Shown: piece after piece, positions 1 through 12,300 of the stretch | Numbering within the stretch: the first letter of the stretch is position 1 | Layout of the letters: each line of letters opens with the position of its first letter | Source: Undaria pinnatifida | Lineage: Eukaryota > Sar > Phaeophyceae > Laminariales > Alariaceae | DNA length: 64,000 nt | NCBI GenBank assembly: GCA_012845835.1 | Contig: JABAKD010000025.1 | Coordinates: 12,345,264-12,409,263 of the forward strand | Direction of reading: 5' to 3' | Program-made: the position numbers and the translations under genes | Notes under the pieces: generated by a model | Databases searched by the model: none | Told to the model about the DNA's origin: nothing | What the model saw: the letters and a program-made list of their open reading frames with translations, nothing else

Positions 1-959
<959 letters not shown>

Positions 960-960
<1 letters not shown>

Positions 961-996
961 GCCACCGCCACCACCACCACCACCACCATCACCACC

Positions 997-1028
<32 letters not shown>

Positions 1029-1034
1029 CGTGCC
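960..1034. repeat. (CAC)n/(CAA)n microsatellite
   Basis: A run of CAC triplets (about 963-1010) passes into CAA triplets (1010-1030). The plus-frame poly-His/poly-Gln is a by-product. A poly-G run of about 25 bases follows at 1190-1214. Confidence 0.9.
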
Positions 1035-1317
1035 TGTGCACCCACTGGACCCAGCCTCCCTACGAAAGAAGGCGCCGCCGTAGCGCCCCCAACCGTCGCC
1101 AGAGTAACTAAGGGTCTGCAAAACGTAAAACAAGAAAGCGCACGAAAAACCCAAAACAAAAAAAAAACGAAACAAAAAAGTTGGGGGCGGGGGGCGGGGG
1201 GGGGGGGGGGGGGGGAAGTGTTATCCTGCTGCGCGCGAGTTCCAATTAACAGCCACAGCTACATTATCGTACACCAGGCAGAGGATGCTCAAAGAGGTGT
1301 TAATGTCGGGTGGCGGA

Positions 1318-1622
1318 AGCGCTCTACGATAGCCGAGGTAGCGCCTTTTGGCTGACCTTTTCTTTCTGAAATGACGGGGCTTCTTGACCTAATACCGTCG
1401 GAACTTCACCATTTTACTAAAATCTTTCTAACGACGTCAGCTGTGAGTCATGAGGTTTGCTGCAGGTTTCTTTGCGTACCTAGGCCATGGCGTTATTCAT
1501 CGGGAAAGCGTTTTTATTTTTCTCCAAATTATTGTTATTATTATTATTTGGGGGGGTAAGGAATAGAGCTCCTCAGGCGAAGAGCTCGAGAAAAATATGG
1601 TGCACCTTCACTGGCGCTTGCG
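1318..1622 (+). mobile_element. M1-family MITE copy (degenerate)
   Basis: It starts with a diverged terminus containing CTCTACGATAG and ends with GTGCACC then a diverged copy of the inverted terminus. The interior carries the M1 landmarks in order: an 'aatgacggggcttctt' block near 1370, a 'cctaggccatgg' block at 1480-1492, and 'gagctcctcaggcgaagagctc' near 1565. No coding capacity; a non-autonomous relic. Confidence 0.7.
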
Positions 1623-2164
1623 CCGGTGGTCAGTCAAGAGGTCAAGCCGCAGTCCTCTATGAAGGTATGCTTAGGCCTTGGTATGCCCTACAGTACCTGG
1701 CGGCACTTGAGCATTTGGCAGCTAAGGCGTTCAGGCTCGACTTTTTAGACTTACGAACGCGGCCTCTTTTTGCACTGAAGCCAGCGCAGGACACACGCTG
1801 CCTTACGGAAGAGTTCCAGCCTGGTAAGAAATAAGAGAATATTAACTGGTGTCGTAGACTGCACTGTAGCACTTGGTATAAATTCTATGCCTGGTACATT
1901 GAACGATTTCTACCTTTGAGGAGGACAAAATTAGCTCGCGGCTTCTTCTTTCTGCACAGTAGCAAAGTACGAGTTACATGAGTACGAGTTATACGAGTTG
2001 CTTATTGTTAATAGCGAACGGCGTTAATGTTAAAACGCATGTCGTGGGTGCTGCATCACGAAACAAACGCGGCACACTTTCAGTCTTTTGGGCGAAACTA
2101 CATGAAAAAATAATAGGGGCTAGCTTTAGGGTAATGGTTAGTGCTATAAGAACAAGAAAAATTA

Positions 2165-2290
2165 TCACAACAAGAACAAGTACCAGAACAAGAACAAGAA
2201 CAAGAACAAGAACAAGAACAAGAACAAGAACGAGAACAAGAACAGTAACGAGAACGAGAACGAGAACGAGAACGAGATCAAGCACAAGAG
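2165..2290. repeat. (AAGAAC)n / (GAGAAC)n hexanucleotide tract
   Basis: Hexanucleotide repeats of AAGAAC drift to GAGAAC. Similar runs recur at 2385-2445 and 2540-2620 between decayed copies of the DUF819 exon end, so the hexamer is part of a larger tandem unit. Read on the minus strand, the sense strand of the DUF819 intron, it is (GTTCTT)n, a pyrimidine-rich sequence. Confidence 0.85.
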
Positions 2291-2299
2291 CACCAATGC

Positions 2300-2520
2300 A
2301 GTCAAACCACTCACATCGTGCAGGCCACCGCCTAAAGTCACCTTGGGCAGCATTCCCCCCCCCCCCGACAATAAGAACAAGAACAACACCAAGCGCGAGG
2401 GCAAGAACAAGATCAAGAACAAGAACAAGAACACCACCGCAGTCGAACCACTCACATGGCACTGGCCCTGCCGCTAAACGCCACCTTAGACAGCAACTCC
2501 CCCCGATACACAAGAACCAC
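2300..2520 (-). repeat. Two decayed tandem copies of the DUF819 exon 3' end and donor
   Basis: On the minus strand, 2455-2520 and 2300-2365 repeat the last ~35 bases of the exon at 2664-3011 plus the start of its intron. Shared landmarks are GTTGCTGTCTAAGGTGGCG, then GGCAGGG(T/C)CAGTGCCATG, then GTGAGTGGTT. The nearer copy differs at few positions, the farther at many. The spacing is about 150-180 bases. In the nearer copy the donor GTCAGT has become GCCAGT, so it should not be used as the same splice site. Confidence 0.8.
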
Positions 2521-2663
2521 AACAACAGCAATCGTGAGGGCATGAACAAGAACAATAAAACCGCCACAGCCAAGCCACTCACATCGCGATGACCATGGCG
2601 AACGAGACCGAGAACAAGACCAAAATCACCACCACGCAGTCAAACCACTCACATGGCACTGAC

Positions 2664-3011
2664 CCTGCCGCCAAACGCCACCTTAGACAGCAACTCCCCC
2701 GATAAACATAGCGCGCAGGCTGCAGAAAGAGCGTACGATATTGTCTCCTTTGAGACTGACAAGGACCCTTCGTTCTCTCCCGCCTCCACTACGTTCTGCG
2801 CCATAATTTGTGGAACTCCTTCGTCGGCTGATATTGTCTCTTTCGTGGCGGTTAAGGGTGTGTCACCCCCTCCCCCTATTATCGCCTGAGCCTCTTGTTG
2901 AACTCCTCGTTCAGCAGACGGAAGCTCTCGTGATGACGGTGGTGGTAGTTGTGGTGTCGCTTTTTCGGGCTTGGTAATCCAGAAGAGGAAAACGAAGTAC
3001 AGGGACACCAC
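2664..3011 (-). CDS. DUF819 exon G (transmembrane segment, Glu-rich linker, transmembrane segment)
   Basis: The acceptor is CGAAG before GTGGTGTCC and the donor is AGG|GTCAGT, giving 116 codons in phase 0 at both ends. It begins VVSLYFVFLFWITK, directly continuing ...GLAADNM of the previous exon, as expected for the conserved 'DN-(I/V)-x-(A/S)-LYF' region of the family. A long hydrophilic linker rich in Glu, Ser and Thr follows. The end, ISYALSAACALCLSGEL, is the start of the next membrane segment. The linker is the variable loop of the family and looks longer than usual. Confidence 0.92.
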
Positions 3012-6000
3012 CTTCGAGAAGAAAAAGGGGGAAGCAAGGAATGTAGCGTACAGTGTCGGAAATTGTTGGGGTGGGGGTTGGGGTGGGGGTGGGTATCAGT
3101 CAGTGGTGGTGTTGATTATGGTGGTGGTGGTGGTGGTGGTGGTGGTGGCGGTGGCGGTGGTGGTGGTGGTGGTGGTGGTGGTGGTGGTGGTGGTGGTGGC
3201 GATGGTGGTGGTGGTGGTGGTGGTGGTGGTGGTGGTGGTGGTGGTGGTGGTGGTGGTGGTGGTGGTGGCGGTGGCTGTATTTTACTCGATGATCGACCCC
3301 GACTTGATGACCTAGATCATGGGGGGTAAATCTGCCTGGTCCAGCTTCTGTTGCCGGGTGGGAGGGAGACGTACGATTTGTCTGATCTAAGCACATGCTC
3401 CCTGGGTTGGATCTGCACGATGCCTCTCGGCCCGAAAATGTAAGCAACCTTAAGAACATCAACATTGAACTGAAAACGCCTCTTCAATTTACGGACAGAG
3501 TGGTATGTGTCTGGTATTCAGATCCTGCACAACATCTGACAAAAGCAGATCTAGGACCTGCTGTAGATGATCTAGATCACGAGTCACCCCATGGTCGAGG
3601 TTGCAGTTTGTAGGCCAAAGGTTTCTGGCCGATCTGACCTGTGCGGCTCCCAAGGGTTTCTGACCGATCTGACCGGTTCAGCTCCTCGAGCGTGACACGA
3701 TCGGTTCAATATGGTACTTTTACGAGTACGTCTTTACAACTGGCGCATAGAGCTGCTCGTCGGGTTGCGCGAACGAATGTATTCGAACTCATGTTTCGGG
3801 CGAGATATCTCGCGCTGTGGACAGTGGAGCACCAGAGAGTGTGTAGTGTTGGTGATAAGAGATGATAGCCGATCTTCTTGGTCGTGATTGACCGCTGAGT
3901 ATCTGGTGTGAGGGTTAACTGGGTCTGAAGACAACAAGGGGTTTCCATTTGTCTTCTTCTGATTTCTGGCATGGGGATTCGGGGATGGAGTTCAAGATCG
4001 CTGGTGTTTTCGTGTCTAAAGCTAATACACAACAACTATTTATCTCTCTTTTTGTAGCACCTGAATGGTGCTGACCAATCCCCCTCAGGCCAAGGGGCGA
4101 CAATCCCTAGTCGATAGACCCCGCCTGACCCAGGCGTGTCTACAGCGCCTCATGTCAGGAGCTCGGAAACTCCAGCTGCACCCCTGGCATGCGATGACTC
4201 TCGTGACCTCGATCAGGATCTACCCGAGGCGTGTTGTGTTTACATCGGTGGCGTTGGTGGCACCGCCTTTTGTTTTTTCTTTCTGGCTGGTTAATCCAGA
4301 AAAGAAAAAAAAAACGAGTGCTCCTCACGTGGAGACCTCTATACGAGCAAAAAAAAAAAGAAAAAAAAGTTCAACCCGAGCAACAGCCCCCACATACCTG
4401 CTGTAGGCACACATACAAACGAACCAATAAACTCAAACGGGCATGTAAACAAAAAACTACAATAACCCAGGAACATAAACTGACCTATAATCTCAAAACG
4501 GGCGTGTAAACTAAAAACTATAAAAAGTCTTCTTGGGTTTGGGTTATTGCATGTTCATCGGTTTCATCACCAGGTTGGCATTTTTTGCCAGCGCAACAGG
4601 GGTGAAAACGAATCGCACACACACCAAACTCTTAGACCGAAGATACGATACGAGGGGGGGGAAGGCTACGCTTGGGGCCCTTTCCTGCAGTGGCCGGGGG
4701 TCGCGCGCGAGTGGCTCTCCCTGCTCCTTGGGTGGTCTTGAGCTTTCGTGCTGTCTAAATCTTGCGCCATGAATCCGTAACGGAATGGCTAACCACGCCG
4801 CGACCAAAACAATTCGTCTGAAGCGTATCTGTCGGTGAGGTGCAGGATCACTCGTGCGAGTGGCTTCGAACTAGGTACTGCAAAAGGAGGTACCCCGCCC
4901 TACCGAAGCTTTGGCCAACGCCTTAACAGCCGAGCGGGGGAAAAATTGCGGAGTTCTCCGTGTGCATAAGTAGTGGTCCCTCTATGGCGCCGGTTGGGTA
5001 GTGCCGGGTGCCCACTGCAGTGCCAAAAAAAACTTTCTTTTGACACACATGGGAAAAAAACAGTGGTGGCTGAACGCGAAGTAGTGCTGGTTTCCGATAT
5101 AGTGCCGGTGTATCCGGCTGGCACATACTGTCATTACAGGGGAACAACTAGGGATTTTTAATATAGACTACGTTAGCAGGTCGGCTTGTACTCAGGCACC
5201 GAAAATGATAACTATCAACGACCGAGGGTACGGCGGCAGGGTAGGGAGGATGTTAGGATATACCCCCGTGTTTTCACTGCTGGATGTGAACCCCTCGCAC
5301 GAGCGACTTTGTACCTCACTGGCCAAAAGACTTGAGGCGATTTGCTCGGCGCAGCGTGGCTTACCTTTCTGTTGCGGGTTCACATCGCAAAATCAAAACA
5401 GCGCGCAACCTTCAGATCGCAAAAGAACAGGGGAGTCGCTCGCGCGAGGGACCCCTACGATAGCCATTGCAAAAAGAGGACCCAAAAATGACCACCCTAC
5501 CGTAACGTGCTTGGTTGATGACCCATGACGAAATAATATGGAGGCATTTCTCAACCCCTTTGGGGCTTAGGACGCAAAAATTGACGAAAAAAAGTTACCT
5601 AATGTATCTAACGATCTCACAGCATCGGCCACATGAAGCAATCCAAGCTGCTGGTGCAGCAGATAGACGCGTTCGAACGGCAAGCACAGGAATATGTGAG
5701 GCAGGCAAGCGTGAGGCATGACGATACAACCCTCGGGTTGGATTGCCTCGAGCTTTCGTCCTCTGCGCTAGATTCGATCGGGCTCGCCCGTCGCTGTTTG
5801 GTTTGTATGCTATAGTCAAGATACAATCAAGTCCCAAAAGGGTTAACGCGTTTGCCGCTGGAAACCATTTTTAGGCGATAAATTACTTGGAATTAGTATA
5901 GGGACGGGTTTGGGGGGCTCTAAAGGGGTTCAAGGTATAGAGGTAGCACTTTCAGGCAAAAAAAAACATGTATATTTTCTGCATGACGGGAGGGTTCGCC

Positions 6001-6229
6001 TTGACTCAAAATTGTCGGAAAAAAATGGATTTCTGTTTTTCACTGTGACATTTCTTTTTTTTTACCTAGGCCACGGGGACCCGGTCTGGTTCCTCGCGAT
6101 TGCCCTTTTCAGTTTGCTGCCGCCAAAAAAAAAAATTGGGGTGAGCTATATAGAACTCCTCAAGCCATCACCCTCAGGAGGCAACAACAATGGTTGCTGC
6201 ACCTCTACAGTATATACTATTACTATTAC

Positions 6230-6326
<97 letters not shown>

Positions 6327-6327
6327 G

Positions 6328-6369
<42 letters not shown>

Positions 6370-9300
6370 TTGCTGCTACTACTATTACTACTGTTAGTAG
6401 CATGTGTCGCGTACCATGTTATCGGCAGCTAATCCCGCCACCACAGCGTCCGCCGACACTCCCAGCGTCTCGCAGACCTTTCCACAGATAATGAGGCGAA
6501 AGGGATTCGGAGGACGGGGGGCGGGGGGCCGAGGGGGGGGGGGAGGTGGGGGGGTTGGTGTGATAATTAGACCATGTGTGAGGGGGGGAGGGGAGGGGGG
6601 GTATCGTGATAACGACGAGGTCAGAACAGATAGGGAGGAGGAGATGTCGTGGTCATGAGATCGGGGGGGGCTACTCAACTCATGCACAGCCGTAGTCGTA
6701 TGACCTTAGACCCCCGCATCCCCACAACACGAGGGGGGGGGGGGGTCATTATATGCATGTCCGTAGTCGTACGACGATAGACTCGCATCTCTACAATGCT
6801 GGGACGGAGCACTTCGGGTTTAAATCGACTAGGCTGACATCGCGTTCACCAATCGCGAGGCGCGGTGAGTTGTGCGGCGAGTCGCCTTAAGGGTGAGCTG
6901 CATTCTACTAAGAACCACCTGTGTGAGGCGGAATTCGGCACTTTGTGCGTACTTTTTTGGGATATGGATGACCGCATCGGAAGGCAGACGGGGAGGGGGG
7001 GGTATTGCGACAACGGGGATAGATGGGGTCGGGAGGGAGGGTTATCGTGATAATGAAATCACTGGGGGTCGTGGGGGGGGTGTGTGTGTGATAACAAGGC
7101 CGAAGGGGATCGGAGGAGGCGGTATTGCCTTGATGTGGTTTGTTGTTATCGCATAATCTTGCGAGATGGAAACATATCTTACGTTGAAAACGGTCTCCTT
7201 TTGCACAAGGGGGCATTGCGGGGGGAGGGGTTGGGTGTGTGTGTGGGGGGGTGTACTCATATCATACATGGGCGTCGTCTTAAAACCAGGGGGGGAGTGT
7301 TGTGTTGGTGTGGTGTTAGCGTTTCGCATCGTCTTAAGGAGAGACGTACAACAGAGAGATTATTGATAAGGGTAAGCAGAAACAGACAGAGAGGAGGACA
7401 AGGAGGTAGACAGAGAGAGAAGGAGGGGGGCGGGGGAGAAAATACAGACCACATCAGAAAGCACGAAAGTAAACGTCATCGAAACGCCCCCCTCCCAATA
7501 GAAAAACGAAAAAAGACGCACCGCGACGTAGTTGACGGCGCCCCCGATATGCCTGGCCGCAAGTGCAGACGCTATTTTCCAACCATCGTTGCCCAGACCT
7601 AGCGGCACCACTGCTGCCGCTGCGGCGGTGCCTATCACCGTCCCCGCCGCCCCGATGACGAAACACGCCAACAAGGTTCCTGCAAACCTTGAGTAGCAAG
7701 GGCGGGGGCAAAACATATTAGGCGTGTACAAATTAGACATGTTTTTTATGTCCAAAACGTCATGTTTTTTCTCTTGTGCTTCACGTTCTCGTGCCTCTGG
7801 CGCGGCCCCCCCCCCCCCCCCCCCCCTGCGGTTATACCTGCCATTCTCCGAAAAAAATCGAACTTGACTATTTTTGGACCAACACCCCAATGATGCTGCT
7901 CGATGCCCATAAACAAATACCCGAATTATGCCGAGTGCCATGCCAGCGTTTTGGACACAATTTTAAACGAGAAATGCAGTACTAGTAGTGTCTTAGGCAC
8001 ACATCCATAGCGCTTTTTAGTAGTAACTTGTTATTGCACAACAGGGCATTTCCCACCCTTTTACTACTGGAGAAAAAACGCTTAACCCACGCAGTTGTCC
8101 CCAAACCAACGTGTGCAATTGTACAGGGGTAGGTCTCAGTGACGAAGCACGCCGACACGGTTCCTACAAACCTGAATTGACAAGGGGGGGATAGGGGGTG
8201 AATGTGGAACGCAGTAGCGCTTGATAGGCGTGTTTCCGTCATGCTATCACTCGCATAGTTGGGAGTTTTCAACCCTTGTACTGTAATACTGGGAACTACG
8301 CACACTATTTTCAAGTAGTTGTCCGCAAAACAATGGGTGCAGTTGCAAAGGGGTCGCAGCGACGAAACACGCCAACAAGGTTCCTGCAAACCTGAATTGG
8401 CCAGCGGGGGATAGGGGGTGAATGGGGAACGCAGTAGTGTTTGTTCGAAAGCATCATAATACCGTAGTCGCTGGGAACTCCGACAGCAGTATATTGGCGA
8501 CTGTTGTCCACACGTGCGCGTTGGTGTAGGTGAAGTATTGAGGAACTGTGTGTCGGCTGGATTTCACGACTAATAACTAATCAGCAAGTGCAGTTAGCCA
8601 ACTAACTGACTTTAGTCGGCAAGTCAGCTGGAGATGGCCCGCTGACCTGCCGACTAAAGCGAGGCGAGCGATGCGTGCCAATCAGCGGACGCCGGCCAAG
8701 GTGGCCCCAGCCCTAAAAAGAACAAATACATCCCGCGCTAAACAATCCTTCCTGCAAGTATGGAAACCCAATAAGTCGGAGAGTCGGCACCTCCGGGAAA
8801 CTACTAACTATTAGTCCAACTAATGACTAGTTGGTGACTGACGTCGTGCCGGCCCTCAGCTCTATAAAGGATGCTTCAGGAAGCTCGAAAAAGGAGTCCT
8901 TGTTTTTTGCCACCGTTAGAGTTGGAAGATCTCATTCGCTTGGACAAAATACGACACGTCGGCTGTGAGATCGATAATCTAGCCGAACAAATTGTTGCAA
9001 GCTGCGTACAAATGTGTTTTACGGCCCGGCCAAGCTTCGAGAGAACGGGTGCGAGTGTTCAAGAGCACGAAAGTAAAAAAATACTTGGATCTTTTTCGAG
9101 CACAACGGCCATGATTTCGGCGGAAACATGGCATTGACAGCACACCGCTATTTTAATAGCCCTTCTTATTCAGCAAACGTACGCACACAAAAAAATGGTA
9201 TGCTAATCGTCCTCCTTACCCAGCTATAAAACGCACACACAAAAAAAATGCAGGCGAAGAGAGCAGAACGAATACTTGATATAAGTATATATATGGAAGT

Positions 9301-12300
9301 GCTTATGACTTTGCCCCCAGCTTCAAGAAAACGGTCAACAATCTACTGTACACTACCCCGACTCCTCACTATATCTTCATCTCGAGAATTTTCGCCGGCG
9401 GTCAAGGCTAAGGTCAGGATTAAGCTTAAGCTCCCCACGACCAATGAAAAAAAACTACAAATAAATAATACCACAATAAAAGAAAAACATGTCGTACGAC
9501 AAAAAAGAGAGTTACGCAGAAAACAATTAAAAGTTGATACCAAAAAAAAATCACGTACGCGTCGTATAGCGGACAAGGGCAAACACAAAAGAACATCACG
9601 TATATACACTATACCTGATCACTTTTCGCAGATCGGCATCGAAGAGCAGAAGCGGGACGGCTAGAGGAACGAAAACCTGCGAGCAGAAAAACCCAAGCAC
9701 ATACCAGTTTAGGCATCCCGGCGGGCGGAGGGGAGGAGGGGGGGGGGGGGGGGGGGGGGGGTTGGGGGGGGGGGAGGGGGGGGTCAGACGTTAGATATTA
9801 GAGCTGTGCGGTAGACTGACTACAACTCGCTGATTAGCAAATTAAAGCACGCAACAGGCTGAGTCCTGCGCCATGGCATCTGACGAGTGCCCTTGTGGCT
9901 CGACGTTCGGTGTTCAGCAGAAAAGGCCGATTTCAGTTAGTTGGGCTTTTACTCTCCGCCAGCGACTCATCCCACCGTAGGGCTTATCTGTTTTGGGCCA
10001 AACTGCAATGGCCGGTTGAGGCCCTAAAAAGCTTGGAGGCTACGATATCGAGTAGTGTGATAATTTTACGAGTACAAAGGTTGATGTTAGGACTAGCGCA
10101 GAGAACTGCTGGGCCGGGTGGCGCGAACGAACGCCTTCGAAGTAATACTTCGGGTGGTGCTGATGTTTAGGAGGCACCTCGTGTTAGGAGCTGCTCATAA
10201 AATTCTCAGAATCTGCCGCACCCCCACCTCGCGTGGGATGCTTACAATCCAACCAACTTGACGACTAGCCCTGAGGTTCGGGCAGCTCACCCCCTTACTT
10301 ATTTTACCTTGTTGACGGTGTCGTAGACAGGAGACGCCGCAGGCAAAAACCCCACATTGCACAGGGTGATCGTTAGCAGCATGGTCACCAGGGGAGAGCT
10401 AACCGCGGCTCCCCACCTGGTCTTTTCCGACCAAAGCCCGGCACTAGATGATGCCATCAGCACCGTCCATACATACCTAGCGTGGGAGGTGAGGTCGTTG
10501 GGAGGGGGGGGCTGGGGGTGGGGGGAGGTGGGGGGGGGGGGGGGGGGGTACACATTTTATGTATAGCCGTAGTCTTAAGACCATTGAGCCTCGCATTCCT
10601 ACATTGTCGGGATGGAGCATGTTGAGCTTTCATCGACCAGGCAGGCCATGCGTGCACCAAGCGCGAAAGGGGGGTGGGGGGGTGGAGGGGGCTGGGATGG
10701 GGTGGGGTGGGGTGGACCACAGCCTCGCGCTAGATGGCGTCATCAGCACTGTCCACACGTGCCTACAGTAAGGGGTAGTTGGAGGGGGTCGGGGGGTGGA
10801 GAGAGTGGAGTGGGTAGGGTGGAGGTTAGGCTGGAGTGGCGGGGTGGGGGCGGAGTGGGGGGTAGGGTGGGGTGAACCACAGTCTCGCGCAAGACGGCTC
10901 CATCAATACCGCTCACACGTTGTATGTATTTTGACGTATTGGTACCGGACATTTAACGGTAGGTACACTAATGACAAGAACTTACTACCTGTTGTTACCA
11001 CCATTATTGATTGGTGTTGACAATGACTTGTTGTTGCGTGCATTTAATATATTAGGATTATTGGGATAACACTGGGTTGTTGTTAGCAAAACAACTCGTC
11101 GCCCTTGATACGGGTTGCATGGTAGCTTGTTTCATTGAACCAAGTACTAAGAGTGGGTACATTAGTTTCAGTTTTTGTCCCTCTCCATACGGGTTATGCT
11201 GAAGAATAGTATCAGAGCGCAGACCGATTTTTATCAACCGAAATCGCCCTTGGTAGAATTATCCTGTTGACCCTGGCAACATCCAGGGGTGTCATAATGG
11301 CCTACGTTGAAATAGAAATTCATATGTAAAAACGCGCGACCGGAGTATCGCGCACCTTGCAAATATGAGTATCGAACCTTAAATTGATCGAACGCACAGC
11401 TAGCGCATTCGAAAAACTATTTTGTAAGACAAAACATAAGCACAAAAACAACGCATAGAAATGATAGCGCAGTTGGAAGGGGAGGTGTGTGGGTAAGCAG
11501 GGAGCAAGGCAGGGAGGGAGGGGGGGAGGCGACAGGCGCGCGCGTTGGGGGGGGGGGGGGGGGGGGGCGGGGGGGGGGGGGTAGGAAGTCGGTCTTTTGG
11601 GACGCGTCAAGGCCGCTTTGGGCCTTTATATAACACGGGGTTCATGGGTCATGACCAGTCCCGCGGGTCGGGTTGGGTCCAAACGTTTCCAAATTTTCGT
11701 GGGGCGAGTCGGGTCGCACGAGGCGGTGTTCGAAATCTATCGGGGCGGGTTGGGCTGGATCGGGTCAGAGAGGTTTTCAAATCTCACGGATCGGGTCGCG
11801 TCAGGCTCTTGACCCGACCCGACCCGCGGGAAACGATGCGACCCGTGAAAAGCACTGGAACGCACGAGTTACAGTGTAGGGAGGAGGGGCAGACAAGGGG
11901 TTAAAGCGCAGTTTCCTATTATTGCATTTTTGTTACGAGGGGGAGGAGGGGGGGGGGGGTTCTGCAATGCGAGTTTGGAGTTTGGTGTAACTTATTTCCA
12001 AATTTGTGGCTTTCGGCGGCTTCAAGAACATCCGATGCGAACGGTGAAACGAGCTCGGGGGGGCCGGGTCGGGGGCGCTTTCATCATGATTGATCCTCCC
12101 AAGCACAGAAACAAACTGCTTCAGCACGCACCACTGATTTGCGAGGAGAGTAGCCACCAGAGAACATGGACCCGACGCCACCGCCGCTCCCCCCCCTAAC
12201 CCCGCTCCCGACGCCCCCGCTCCCCCCACTACCGCTGCCACAGCAGGACCAGCCCCAACAGAAACCGCTGGGGGCAGCAGGACAACGGAGCACGCCAGCC

